Shown here: positions 6,552 to 14,430 of the stretch, in pieces
How the letters are laid out: each line of letters opens with the position of its first letter
Numbering within the stretch: the stretch's first letter is position 1
From: JAQTTT01 sp964565435
GTDB lineage: Archaea; Nanobdellota; Nanobdellia; Tiddalikarchaeales; Tiddalikarchaeaceae
Assembly: GCA_964565435.1 (NCBI GenBank)
Contig: CAZMEY010000007.1
Span: 1 to 22,789 of the forward strand
Direction: 5' to 3'
DNA length: 22,789 nt
Made by a program: the position numbers and the translations under genes
Notes under the pieces: generated by a model
Seen by the model: only the letters and a program-made list of their open reading frames with translations
What the model was told of the DNA's origin: nothing
Database searches by the model: none

Positions 6552-7004
6552 ATGTTAAAAAAGATTGTGAAAAAATCCGAGCTCATGAAAATGCTGAAAA
6601 ACCAGGGATTGGACTATTATGAGTTAAAAAAAGAGATGGGAATTTCCTTAAAAAAAGGCAAGCCCTTAATGGAGCAATTAGTCCTTCAATCATTAAAAAA
6701 AATATCTTCAGCAAAATCCGAGCTTATGCCTCTAATCTCGCCAAAAAACCTTATTGAAAGCCATGAATCAAAGATGCTTGGTAAGGATTTAAGAGAGGAA
6801 GCCTACGAAGCAATAAAAGCGTTGTCGCTTTTGTCATGGGTTGTCAAAAAAGCCGAGCTAAAAAGCGCTGAAGAGGCGATTATGTCATTGAAAAAATCAA
6901 TGGATTATTTCAAATCATTGAAAATATTGAAAGAAAGGCTTTGCAATGAAATGATTGATAACTGGAATAAAGAGGATATTAAAGACAATTATTACATCTC
7001 ATGA
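6552..7004 (+). CDS. Hypothetical helical protein, 150 aa
   Basis: I do not recognise it. It is Lys/Glu/Leu-rich, predicted mostly helical, with no cysteines in its first 130 residues, no membrane helix and no signal peptide. 'EEAYEAIKALSLLSWVVKK' in the middle and 'AEEAIMSLKKSMDYFKSLK' suggest an antiparallel helical hairpin. It is wedged between the PUA gene (divergent, only 21 bases between start codons) and the m5C methyltransferase gene (convergent, six-base overlap). That position interrupts what would otherwise be one minus-strand operon, so it may work with the RNA-modification proteins or be a later insertion. A TATA-like CTTTAAGC at 6521-6528, inside the PUA gene's first codons, could serve it. 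Confidence 0.6.
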   Translation: MLKKIVKKSELMKMLKNQGLDYYELKKEMGISLKKGKPLMEQLVLQSLKKISSAKSELMPLISPKNLIESHESKMLGKDLREEAYEAIKALSLLSWVVKKAELKSAEEAIMSLKKSMDYFKSLKILKERLCNEMIDNWNKEDIKDNYYIS

Positions 7005-7832
7005 TTTCAAAAAAACAGAGTAATAAAATCCTATAGTGCTGTCAATATGCGGAAAAAACCTTCTCTCTTTTAATTTTTTCAAACCCAAGCTTTCAGCGTA
7101 TAAAGCATTATCCTCATTTTCTTCGCTTTCCAGGCTGCAGGTTGAATAAACCATTAATCCTCCTTTCTTTAAAACATCAAAGCAGGACTTAATCAAGCCT
7201 TTCTGCAGCTTTGCGCTCTCCAGCACTTTATGCTTATTGACGGACTTAATCCTTTTTTTTTCCTTCCACATTGTGCCGGTTGAAGAGCAGGGCGCATCAA
7301 GCAAAATCCTGTCAAATTTCAAATCAAGCCTTTTAAGCTTCAAGGCGTCCAATTCATAGCAGGCAATGTTTTTGCAACCCAATCTTTGGATATTGAAAAC
7401 TTCAGCTTTAAGCCTTTCCTTTTTGCTGTCAACAGAGATTATCGCACCCTCATTATCCATTAATTGCGACATTAAGGTTGCTTTTCCTCCCGGGGCTCCG
7501 CAGCAATCCAAAACAATTTCATCTTTTTTCAAATCCAGTTCAGAAACAGCAATCATGCTTGACTTGTCTTGCAGAAAAAAATAGCCAAGTAGATATTCTT
7601 CTGTTGAGCTTAAAGCGAATGGCTTTCCAACAACCTTGAAGCAATAATCAAGCTCCTGTTTTTCCAAAAAAACCCCTTTGGCTTTAAGCCTTTTAACCAA
7701 TTCAGCGCATGAGATTTTCAATGTATTAACCCTTAAATATTGAGGATAAGGGGATTTAAAGCTTTCAATCATTTTGTCAGTGAATTCCCTGCCAAATCTT
7801 TCGCAGTAGCAATTATAAAACTCCCTTTTCAT
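6999..7832 (-). CDS. RNA (cytosine-C5) methyltransferase, NOL1/NOP2/Sun family
   Basis: This 277-residue SAM-dependent enzyme methylates cytosine in rRNA or tRNA. The motifs are complete: 'LRVNTLK' (33-39), the SAM loop 'LDCCGAPGGKATLMSQLM' (108-125), acidic 'VDSKKERL', motif IV 'LLDAPCSSTG' (Pro181-Cys182) and motif VI 'VYSTCSLESEENE' with the catalytic Thr231-Cys232. It lacks a PUA domain of its own; one is encoded by the next minus-strand gene. Its ATG overlaps the TGA of the CCA-adding enzyme gene in an ATGA junction (7829-7832), so the two are translationally coupled, linking tRNA 3'-end formation to RNA methylation. Whether tRNA or rRNA is the substrate cannot be decided from sequence. 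Confidence 0.92.
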   Translation of the reverse strand: MKREFYNCYCERFGREFTDKMIESFKSPYPQYLRVNTLKISCAELVKRLKAKGVFLEKQELDYCFKVVGKPFALSSTEEYLLGYFFLQDKSSMIAVSELDLKKDEIVLDCCGAPGGKATLMSQLMDNEGAIISVDSKKERLKAEVFNIQRLGCKNIACYELDALKLKRLDLKFDRILLDAPCSSTGTMWKEKKRIKSVNKHKVLESAKLQKGLIKSCFDVLKKGGLMVYSTCSLESEENEDNALYAESLGLKKLKERRFFPHIDSTIGFYYSVFLKS

Positions 7833-9058
7833 AGGTATTCTCCCAATAGTTCTTTTATTATATCTTTTGCATCCTCTTTTCTTTGCACATCAATGGCGAG
7901 CTTATTGTCAAAAACATAGGGCTTGCCAATGCCTTTGCTGTTCCATTTATCCATAAAATCGCGAAAATGCCTTGATTCAGCCCAAACAAAAGGGCCGTAA
8001 TGCCTCTTGGCTGATGAAACCTTCAAAGATTCCAGCTCAAAAAAAGCGAATGAATCATCCGTGACTCCAAAAGAATAAACAGAAAAACCTTCTTTTTTAA
8101 GCGCTGATTCAATAATGCCCATCTTTCTTAGAACTTTAGCTTTTAATATGTCAAAATCATCCGATTCTTTGAGCTTAAAGCTCAAAAGCCTTGTGCCCCT
8201 TCTTTTGCTTCTCTCTTCAGCCAAAGGCAATTTAAATCCCCTTATATTGAAAAGCTTGGCATTATTATTAAGCAAAAAAAGCCTTGCAGTGAATAAGAAT
8301 TTTGAAAAGCTCTCATAAGTGACTGATGATGAGGCATTCCTTAAAGGAAGCAAAGGGTCAACAACAACCAAGGGCCCGGATGTCTTGTTTTTATCCAATG
8401 ATTTCATTGCTGATTCAGAATCCCTGTAATGCTTTTCAATATCAATTATTATTTTAGGCGCGGAAGAGTCAAAAAACTCAATCATATTATAAAATCCCTT
8501 GAAATGAATAATCAACAGTTCGCAAACATACCCTGAAAATCCGCCCCTTGCGCTTTCAGCGCCATAGACATCATTTGCCTTTAAAAACTGCTTGAGCAAT
8601 AGCACTTCATCGCGCAATTTAGGATTTTTTTCAAAAAACTTTTTCAAATAATTAATGTGAAAATAGCTTATATCTGCAGAATTAACTGCTTTTTTAGGCG
8701 AATCATATTTTATGCTCGGAACAAACTCAACCTTGAACCCCGAAAATTCCCCGCGAAAATAATCCCTTGTGCCATGCACAATCCTGAAATTGTCAAAGCT
8801 TTTGGCAATCAATAATTTATAATAATCCTTTATATCTTTCTCGCTCGCGAATCTTATGAAAAAATCTAAATCATGGTTGCCTTTCATGTTGGTGCCCCGT
8901 GAAGCGCTTCCCCCAAGAACAGCCTCAACATTAACCCCAATCTCTTTGGCATTCTTCTCAATCATTCCAATAATTTTTGCAGAGATGTCGTTAATCCTTT
9001 TAGCCTCTTGGGCTCCAGGCTTAATATCCTTCAAAATATTTGACAAATCATCAATCAT
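7829..9058 (-). CDS. cca: CCA-adding enzyme (archaeal class I tRNA nucleotidyltransferase)
   Basis: This enzyme adds or repairs the CCA end of tRNA without a nucleic-acid template. With ATG 9058 as start it has 409 residues. The nucleotidyltransferase signature 'GGSASRGT' (49-56) is followed by 'MKGNHDLDFFIRF', whose Asp63 and Asp65 are metal ligands; the third carboxylate is probably Glu111 in 'FKVEFVPSI'. The pattern D-x-D plus E differs from E-x-D plus D of the Archaeoglobus enzyme. 'ESARGGFSGYVCELLI' and 'VVDPLLPLRNASSSV' are archaeal-class hallmarks. The frame extends eight codons to a TTG at 9082, but a TTTAAATA element (9084-9091) about 29 bases before the ATG supports the ATG. It heads a coupled pair with the m5C methyltransferase. 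Confidence 0.92.
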   Translation of the reverse strand: MIDDLSNILKDIKPGAQEAKRINDISAKIIGMIEKNAKEIGVNVEAVLGGSASRGTNMKGNHDLDFFIRFASEKDIKDYYKLLIAKSFDNFRIVHGTRDYFRGEFSGFKVEFVPSIKYDSPKKAVNSADISYFHINYLKKFFEKNPKLRDEVLLLKQFLKANDVYGAESARGGFSGYVCELLIIHFKGFYNMIEFFDSSAPKIIIDIEKHYRDSESAMKSLDKNKTSGPLVVVDPLLPLRNASSSVTYESFSKFLFTARLFLLNNNAKLFNIRGFKLPLAEERSKRRGTRLLSFKLKESDDFDILKAKVLRKMGIIESALKKEGFSVYSFGVTDDSFAFFELESLKVSSAKRHYGPFVWAESRHFRDFMDKWNSKGIGKPYVFDNKLAIDVQRKEDAKDIIKELLGEYL

Positions 9059-9083
9059 AAACAGATTATTAACACCTGCCAAT

Positions 9084-9091
9084 TATTTAAA
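9084..9091 (-). promoter_or_regulatory. TATA-like element for cca
   Basis: Read on the minus strand this is TTTAAATA, about 29 bases before the ATG at 9058. It lies only about two bases upstream of a possible TTG start at 9082, so it argues against that start. Confidence 0.5.
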
Positions 9092-9122
9092 AATGATGAT
9101 TTTTTTTACATTTATGAAACTT

Positions 9123-9130
9123 TTTTAAAA
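9123..9130 (+). promoter_or_regulatory. TATA-like element for the Lhr-type helicase
   Basis: TTTTAAAA inside a longer T6A5 run is centred about 27 bases before the ATG at 9154, with no Shine-Dalgarno between. Confidence 0.5.
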
Positions 9131-9153
9131 ACCCTGATGACTATGATTTCGCT

Positions 9154-11760
9154 ATGCTTAATGAAAAAATAGGGGAATGGCTCAAAAATAACAATATTTC
9201 GGATTTGACTCTTGTGCAAAAAAAAGCCAGCGAAGCGATATTGTCAAAGAATAATGCCCTTATCACTGCCCCAACAGGCTACGGAAAGACCCTTGCAGCC
9301 ATTATTCCAATATTTGAAACAATAATGGATAAATCCGAGGGGCTTAATGTATTATATATTGCTCCCACAAAGAGCCTTAACCGTGATATTCATAAAAGGA
9401 TTGTTGAGTTCGCGAATTATTTGGGATTAAGCGCAGAGATAAGGCATGGGGACACAACTGCCTCAGATAAAAAAAAGCAGGTAATAAACCCTCCAAATGT
9501 GCTTATTACAACTCCTGAGTCATTGCAATCAATGTTTATCTCTGAGCAGATGAAAACCAATCTAAAAAGCGTCAAATTTGTAGTAATTGATGAAATACAC
9601 GAATTATTGGAAAGCAAAAGGGGCGCCCAATTATCATTGGGGCTTGAGAGATTGGAAAGGATTGCCAATTTCAAAAGAATAGGCATAAGCGCAACAATTG
9701 CAGATATAAAAGAAGTCAGCCGATTCTTGTGCAATAAAAGGGAGTGCGAAATAGTTGATGTATCAGGCAAAAAAGAATCAAGCATTAAAGTCTTGAAGCC
9801 GGATAATTCCAAAAAAAACGCCGATTTGGCAAAAAAAATAGGTGCATCAATCCAGTTAACGAACGCAATAGTGAAAATTGAAGAATTGCTCAAAAAATCA
9901 AAGAGGGCGATAATTTTTGCAAACACCAGGCAGCAATCAGAGATACTTGCTTACTCAATGGCTAAGGCATTCCCAAAAATAAATGTCGGGCTGCACCATT
10001 CATCATTGTCAAAAAAGCAGAGAATACAAACAGAGGATGATTTAAGGGAAGGGAAATTAAAGGCAATCATAGCCACAAGTTCAATGGAGCTTGGAATAGA
10101 TGTGGGAAGCATTGATTTAGTCATTCAATTCATGAGCCCAAGGCAAGTCGGAAAATTAGTCCAAAGAATTGGAAGAAGCGGACACGCATATTACAAAAAA
10201 AGCAAAGGGGCATTATTGACCCTGAATGATGATGATTATTTGGAATCAATCTCAATAGCAAAGCTGCTAAAAAAAGGCTATCTGGAAAAGCCGGCAATTC
10301 CGAAAAACCCATTGGATGTATTGGCTCACCAAATAATAGGATTCCTAAAAGATGACGCAAAAATAACCTTTGAACAACTCCTTTCCTGCATAAATAATAG
10401 CTATTCATTCAATGTCAACGAGGCTGAGCTGCTTGATTTTTTAAAGTTCTTAGAAAAGCTCAGGTACCTGAAGCTTGAAGGCAAAAAAATTTCTCTAATG
10501 AACCGCTCGTTCTATTATTATTTTGAAAGCTTGTCAACAATACCGGACCTTAAAACCTTTAAGGCAATTGCTGCCGAAACAAGGGCAAGAATAGGTACGC
10601 TTGACGAATCATTTGTTTCGCAGTATTGCCAGCCAGGAAGCGAAATAATAATGAAAGGCGAGCCTTGGAAAGTGCTTGAAATAAAAGAGGACATAATAAC
10701 TATTGCAAAAACAAAGCCTTCAAGCGCAGCAGTGCCCTCATGGTCAGGCGAATTAATACCTGTAAGCAAAAAAGTAGCAAAGCTTTTTAGCATTCTCAGA
10801 AGGAAATATTACAATGACGCTTCTGCGCCAGGCTCAAAAGAGCTCGTGATTGAAAACTATGAGGATAAAATAATCATAAACTCCTGCAATGGCTCAAAAA
10901 TAAACGAAGCATTGGCAATGGCTCTTGCAAGCATAATAGGCGCAAAAACTGGCTACATTATTGCCACCAAGGCAGACCCTTACAGGATTATCATCACAAC
11001 TCCAAAAAATTTCTCGCTTAATTCTTTCAAAGAGATAATGCAATCATTAAAGTCTCAAATGATTCCTGACCTAATCAGGCTAAGCATAAAAAACTCAACT
11101 CTTTTTCACATGAGGTTTTTCAATGTAGGCCAAAGGTTTGGCATAATACGAAAAGGCTCGGAATACATTGGCGCAAGGATGCAAAAAATAGTGAAAATAT
11201 ACGAAGGCTCATACATCTTTGAAGAAACAATGAATGAAGCAATAAGGGAAAAAATGAGCATTAAAGGGGCGATGAAAGCGCTTGACGAATCAAAGATTAT
11301 TTATTCAAAGCCTGGCATTTTATCAAGGCATGCAATAGCTGGCTTAAGCCATGGAAGCTTTGGAGGAATGCTCCTAAGAGGGGAAGATGATTCTGAAATA
11401 ATAGATTTAGTAAAAAAGAGGCTGTTAGAAAAACAGTTTGATTTCTTCTGCAATAACTGCAAAAAAGAGCTGGGAAATTTCCAAGTGCAATCATTTCCTT
11501 ACAAAAAATGCCCATTTTGCCAAGCAAAAACAATAAGCTTTCTTGAGCCAGGAAGGGACAGAACCAAAAAAGCAACAGATGACTCAGCAGAACTATTTTT
11601 AGCTTATGGAATAAAAGCCGCTTTTGCAGTTGCAGGCTACGGCGTTGGCTTAACGAACGCGAAAAGGGTTTTATTCATTGACAAATCAGAAGATGAGCTG
11701 ATAAAAGACATAATTGAGGAAGAAAAAAAATTCATAAGAACCAGAAGGTTTTGGCAATAA
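9154..11760 (+). CDS. lhr: Lhr-family superfamily 2 helicase
   Basis: An 868-residue ATP-dependent helicase of the Lhr (large helicase-related) group, linked to DNA repair or RNA handling in archaea. Motif I is 'APTGYGKT' (39-46), motif II 'DEIH' (146-149), motif III 'SAT' (179-181), and motifs V/VI run through 'ATSSMELGIDVGSIDLV' and 'VQRIGRSGHA'. After the two RecA domains come the winged-helix and Lhr-core C-terminal domains ('PKNPLDVLAHQIIG', 'GEPWKVLEI', 'HMRFFNVGQRFG'). A C-terminal zinc ribbon with Cys766, Cys769, Cys786 and Cys789 is followed by 'AVAGYGVGLTNAKRVL'. It lacks the long C-terminal extension of bacterial Lhr. I cannot decide between the archaeal aLhr1 and aLhr2 groups. It is monocistronic, divergent from cca; an SbcD-type phosphoesterase lies 3 kb upstream. 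Confidence 0.92.
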   Translation: MLNEKIGEWLKNNNISDLTLVQKKASEAILSKNNALITAPTGYGKTLAAIIPIFETIMDKSEGLNVLYIAPTKSLNRDIHKRIVEFANYLGLSAEIRHGDTTASDKKKQVINPPNVLITTPESLQSMFISEQMKTNLKSVKFVVIDEIHELLESKRGAQLSLGLERLERIANFKRIGISATIADIKEVSRFLCNKRECEIVDVSGKKESSIKVLKPDNSKKNADLAKKIGASIQLTNAIVKIEELLKKSKRAIIFANTRQQSEILAYSMAKAFPKINVGLHHSSLSKKQRIQTEDDLREGKLKAIIATSSMELGIDVGSIDLVIQFMSPRQVGKLVQRIGRSGHAYYKKSKGALLTLNDDDYLESISIAKLLKKGYLEKPAIPKNPLDVLAHQIIGFLKDDAKITFEQLLSCINNSYSFNVNEAELLDFLKFLEKLRYLKLEGKKISLMNRSFYYYFESLSTIPDLKTFKAIAAETRARIGTLDESFVSQYCQPGSEIIMKGEPWKVLEIKEDIITIAKTKPSSAAVPSWSGELIPVSKKVAKLFSILRRKYYNDASAPGSKELVIENYEDKIIINSCNGSKINEALAMALASIIGAKTGYIIATKADPYRIIITTPKNFSLNSFKEIMQSLKSQMIPDLIRLSIKNSTLFHMRFFNVGQRFGIIRKGSEYIGARMQKIVKIYEGSYIFEETMNEAIREKMSIKGAMKALDESKIIYSKPGILSRHAIAGLSHGSFGGMLLRGEDDSEIIDLVKKRLLEKQFDFFCNNCKKELGNFQVQSFPYKKCPFCQAKTISFLEPGRDRTKKATDDSAELFLAYGIKAAFAVAGYGVGLTNAKRVLFIDKSEDELIKDIIEEEKKFIRTRRFWQ

Positions 11761-11773
11761 CACTTTGAAAAAC

Positions 11774-11796
11774 TATAAAAATGCCTGATTAATCAG
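11774..11796 (+). promoter_or_regulatory. TATA-like element and 12-bp palindrome before the 11807 gene
   Basis: TATAAAAA (11774-11781) lies about 29 bases before the ATG. Between it and the start is the perfect palindrome CTGATTAATCAG (11785-11796). A site there would sit between the TBP site and the transcription start, where repressors often bind in archaea. The repeat is short and may be chance. Confidence 0.35.
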
Positions 11797-11806
11797 TAAT
11801 GATAAT

Positions 11807-12331
11807 ATGAAAATCTTCAAAAAAACCCATTTTTGGAAGGATAACAGGACTTTTATAGAAGTGGATTTAGAGGAGCCAAAGATTGAAAGGGATTATCCGC
11901 AAGATGGAAGCTTTTTATTGAAAATAGGCGACCAGTCAGGAATAAAAAGCGCCTTTAAATTAAACCCGGATGAAGCCAGGGCATTAAAAGACGCATTGAA
12001 AATATTTTTGGAATCATATGACAAAAAAATGTCAGAATTAATGAGCAATGATTATTCAAGCAATAATTATAGCCAATATCAAAACAATTACTCGCAGCCT
12101 CCAAGCTACCAAAAAGAACCTGAGAAGCCATCATTTGACGACACTGATTATAATTCTTACCCTAAAAAGGAAGAATATTCATATAAGCCGGATTACGCTG
12201 AAGAGCCTTCGCCCAGGTATGAATACACTAAAATGCCCGACCAAAAGCCAAAAGATTCATTTTTCATCTTTGGCAATGATGAGCCCAAAAAGGAAGAGCC
12301 AAAAAAGCCTAATGTAGAATTTTACTTTTAA
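11807..12331 (+). CDS. Hypothetical protein with small folded N-domain and disordered Tyr/Pro/Lys/Glu tail
   Basis: I do not recognise a family. Residues 1-75 look folded: strands 'RTFIEVDLEEPKIE' and 'GSFLLKIGDQ', then 'FKLNPDEARALKDALKIFLESYDKK', a beta-beta-beta-helix outline resembling small single-strand nucleic-acid-binding modules such as PC4/Pur-alpha, though this is only a guess from shape. Residues 80-174 are low complexity, rich in Asn, Ser, Tyr, Pro, Lys and Glu, with repeated Tyr-containing and 'PKKEE' blocks, ending in the aromatic 'NVEFYF'. That resembles flexible C-terminal tails of single-strand-binding proteins. It has its own promoter, 46 bases after the Lhr helicase gene, and ends one base before a 100-N gap. 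Confidence 0.65.
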   Translation: MKIFKKTHFWKDNRTFIEVDLEEPKIERDYPQDGSFLLKIGDQSGIKSAFKLNPDEARALKDALKIFLESYDKKMSELMSNDYSSNNYSQYQNNYSQPPSYQKEPEKPSFDDTDYNSYPKKEEYSYKPDYAEEPSPRYEYTKMPDQKPKDSFFIFGNDEPKKEEPKKPNVEFYF

Positions 12332-12332
12332 T

Positions 12333-12432
12333 NNNNNNNNNNNNNNNNNNNNNNNNNNNNNNNNNNNNNNNNNNNNNNNNNNNNNNNNNNNNNNNNNNNN
12401 NNNNNNNNNNNNNNNNNNNNNNNNNNNNNNNN
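12333..12432. other. Assembly gap of 100 N
   Basis: Exactly 100 N, the usual placeholder for a scaffold gap of unknown length. It removes the 3' end of the zinc-ribbon gene on the minus strand and possibly other sequence. Confidence 0.97.
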
Positions 12433-12749
12433 CCAATGCTTCCATTGCCAAGCTCATGAAAGCATGAGAAGCACACACTTTTAAGGTTAAATCCGTTCAT
12501 TGCCCCAAGAAATAAAGAAACCTTTAACTCATTGCCGCAGTCAGGGCATTTGGCAAGCTCAAAATTTTCATCAATATTGCTCCATTTAATGTGGATTGAT
12601 TTATTGCATCTTTTGCAATTAAAATCAGCCACCAATAAAGGGTAATTTGCGCAAGCGCTGCCGAATTTTCCTATTTTAAGCATTTTTGAAACCTTTAAAG
12701 GATCGTCATTATCCTCTATTATAAAATGGCATTTCGGGCACTCTTTCAT
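12433..12749 (-). CDS. Zinc-ribbon protein, 3' end lost in gap
   Basis: About 105 residues are visible before the frame enters the 100-N gap. They contain four Cys-x-x-Cys knuckles: 'ECPKC', 'NCKRC', 'KCPDC' and 'VCFSC', enough for two zinc ribbons, with 'NKSIHIKWSNID' between. I do not recognise a named family; the content suggests a nucleic-acid- or ribosome-associated protein. I start it at ATG 12749 because a TTTTAAAT element (12776-12783) lies about 30 bases upstream and because 'MKECPKCHF' is a typical zinc-ribbon start. The frame also extends to an ATG at 12791, which would add 14 basic residues but puts the nearest TATA-like element too close. Confidence 0.6.
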
Positions 12750-12775
12750 AATATAACAACAAATCATTCTTTTGG

Positions 12776-12807
12776 TTTTAAATCTTGCCATAATAAGGTT
12801 TAAAAAA
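12776..12807. promoter_or_regulatory. Divergent TATA-like elements for the zinc-ribbon and coiled-coil genes
   Basis: TTTTAAAT (12776-12783) sits about 30 bases before the minus-strand ATG at 12749. TTTAAAAAA (12799-12807) sits 27 bases before the plus-strand ATG at 12830. Confidence 0.45.
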
Positions 12808-12829
12808 GAAAAAATTAATCAATAAATCC

Positions 12830-13150
12830 ATGAACATTGTTTTAATGGCTGTGCTCGCATTTGCAGCAATAGATTTGTCGCTGATGGCGTTTTGCAAAAC
12901 TTCGCAAGCTTTAAGGAAAAAGAATTCAAAAAGTATTATGCTCAATCCAGGAATAAAAACAAAGATGCTTGATACAATCTCTGAAATGAATAAAAGATTA
13001 AAAGAGTATGAATTAAGCACTGTCAAAAAAGATCAATACCTTGAGCTATCAAAAAAATACAGCCTTTTGCTTAACAGCTACAGGGAATTAAGCAACAAAA
13101 ATAATTCCCTTAAATCAAGAATTGAAAAATTAAAGCAGAAAATATACTAA
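12830..13150 (+). CDS. Small membrane-anchored coiled-coil protein, 106 aa
   Basis: I do not recognise a family. Residues 2-22 form one hydrophobic helix ('IVLMAVLAFAAIDLSLMAF'), followed by a basic stretch ('ALRKKNSKS') and, from about 45 to 105, a heptad-like charged helix ('ISEMNKRLKEYEL', 'LSNKNNSLKSRIEKLKQK') typical of a coiled coil. The basic residues after the helix predict that the coiled coil is cytoplasmic. Its stop overlaps the end of the convergent ABC permease gene by four bases, and it has its own TATA-like element. It could be a scaffold or a partner of the neighbouring exporter, but the opposite orientation gives no direct support. Confidence 0.6.
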   Translation: MNIVLMAVLAFAAIDLSLMAFCKTSQALRKKNSKSIMLNPGIKTKMLDTISEMNKRLKEYELSTVKKDQYLELSKKYSLLLNSYRELSNKNNSLKSRIEKLKQKIY

Positions 13151-14430
13151 TCTTTTATAGGCTTTAAAAGGAAATATGCGCAGATTGCAGACAAAATGGC
13201 AATATAAATGATTCCAGTAATGAAAATCTCGGACATTTGGCTTAATCCTGCGCTGAAAACCAAGGCATTCCCAATCATTGATGAATGAAGTGAGATTGGA
13301 AAAATCATTGTCGCATATTTTATTGCAGGAGGCATAAACTCCAAAGGGTAAAATAATCCAGACAAAAGAAGAACCAATAATCCTGCAAATATTGAAATCA
13401 TTATTCCGCTGGACTCATCCCTGCTGCCAAAGCCTATAATGAACCCCATAAGCGCCCAAGTTGATGATATAATAATTATTGAACAAACCAATGACAAGAT
13501 GTTTATGCTAAAATATGCGCCGTCAGCCAAAAAAACAATGAATGGCGGAATGAAAACCACCAATCCTATTATTGAGAAAAATATTATTTTTGAAATCATA
13601 TAAGGCAAAAGGTTGTTCTTTGCAGCCCTCAGCCTAATGATTAAATTGTTTTTTTTATCATAGATTATTCCCATGCTTGACAGCAGCAAAATAACAAGGC
13701 TTGCCAGAACAATATATAATATTGAAAAAGAGAATCCCTTATTATTTTCCCCTTCAAATATGCCAAGAAGGTTAATATTAACAGGCTTTACTATGAATCC
13801 TAAATTGAAATTGCTTATTTCCACAACCCTTTCCCTATAAGAATTAATATTGGAGTAAAGAAGCTCGTATGAGGCAATGCTTGCATAAGGCATTGTTGGC
13901 CTGATTATTTCCAACACATTTATTGTAGCCTCCAAATCATTTTTAATGCCAATAGTGCTCTGCCTTAAAGAGTCCTGAGCAGCTGCGACAACCTCTGTAT
14001 TAAAATCAGAAAGGCTTGAAGCAAGCAAGGATTGGGCAAAAAACCCTATATTTGGCTTAGAGTTGTCAATAAATAGGTTAATATTCGGCGATGAATGATT
14101 CATCAATTTTTGTGAAAAATCGCTTGGAATAACCATTCCCAAGATTGAGCCAGAGATTATATCCTCTTTAATCATTGCAAAGCATTCTGATGAATTTGCT
14201 GCAGAATAATAATCAATTGAAAAACTATCTCTCAATGACTGCGCAAAATCATCCGAGTATTCTCCTCCATCCAGGTTGCAAACGCTTAGGGAAATCCTGA
14301 CTGATGAAAACGAAAACATTAATGTGTATATTATTGCAAAAGCCAATGGAAGGGCAATGACAACTCCTGCCTGCTTTTTGTTCCTCTTGAATGTGAGGAA
14401 TTCTTTTTTTAAAAAATCAATTATCTTCAT
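13147..14430 (-). CDS. ABC-2 type transporter permease
   Basis: A 427-residue membrane subunit of an ABC exporter. One helix near 22-43 ('VVIALPLAFAIIYTLMF') is followed by a long extracellular domain (about 44-235), then five helices including 'ILYIVLASLVILLLSSMGIIY' and 'GIMISIFAGLLVLLLSGLFYPLEFMPP'. The 'FYPLEFMPPAIKYATMIFPI' stretch is the typical ABC-2 family signature. This one-plus-five layout with a large outer loop is seen in exporters of drugs, lipids, peptides or polysaccharides; the substrate cannot be told. The start ATG overlaps the TGA of the ATPase gene (ATGA, 14427-14430), so the subunits are translationally coupled in one operon. Confidence 0.9.
   Translation of the reverse strand: MKIIDFLKKEFLTFKRNKKQAGVVIALPLAFAIIYTLMFSFSSVRISLSVCNLDGGEYSDDFAQSLRDSFSIDYYSAANSSECFAMIKEDIISGSILGMVIPSDFSQKLMNHSSPNINLFIDNSKPNIGFFAQSLLASSLSDFNTEVVAAAQDSLRQSTIGIKNDLEATINVLEIIRPTMPYASIASYELLYSNINSYRERVVEISNFNLGFIVKPVNINLLGIFEGENNKGFSFSILYIVLASLVILLLSSMGIIYDKKNNLIIRLRAAKNNLLPYMISKIIFFSIIGLVVFIPPFIVFLADGAYFSINILSLVCSIIIISSTWALMGFIIGFGSRDESSGIMISIFAGLLVLLLSGLFYPLEFMPPAIKYATMIFPISLHSSMIGNALVFSAGLSQMSEIFITGIIYIAILSAICAYFLLKPIKD

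Noticed and set aside
9059..9082. Upstream TTG extension of the CCA-adding enzyme by eight residues
   Set aside because: The TATA-like element at 9084-9091 would overlap or abut such a start, and the archaeal enzymes begin close to the ATG at 9058.
9093..9140. ATGATGA followed by CTGA, resembling boxes C and D of a guide sRNA
   Set aside because: The stretch is the promoter gap between cca and the Lhr-type helicase gene, contains the helicase TATA-like element, and has no terminal stem or matching C'/D' arrangement.
12750..12791. Longer start (ATG 12791) for the zinc-ribbon protein
   Set aside because: The nearest TATA-like element on that strand is only about a dozen bases away, whereas ATG 12749 has one at about 30 bases and gives a typical zinc-ribbon N-terminus.
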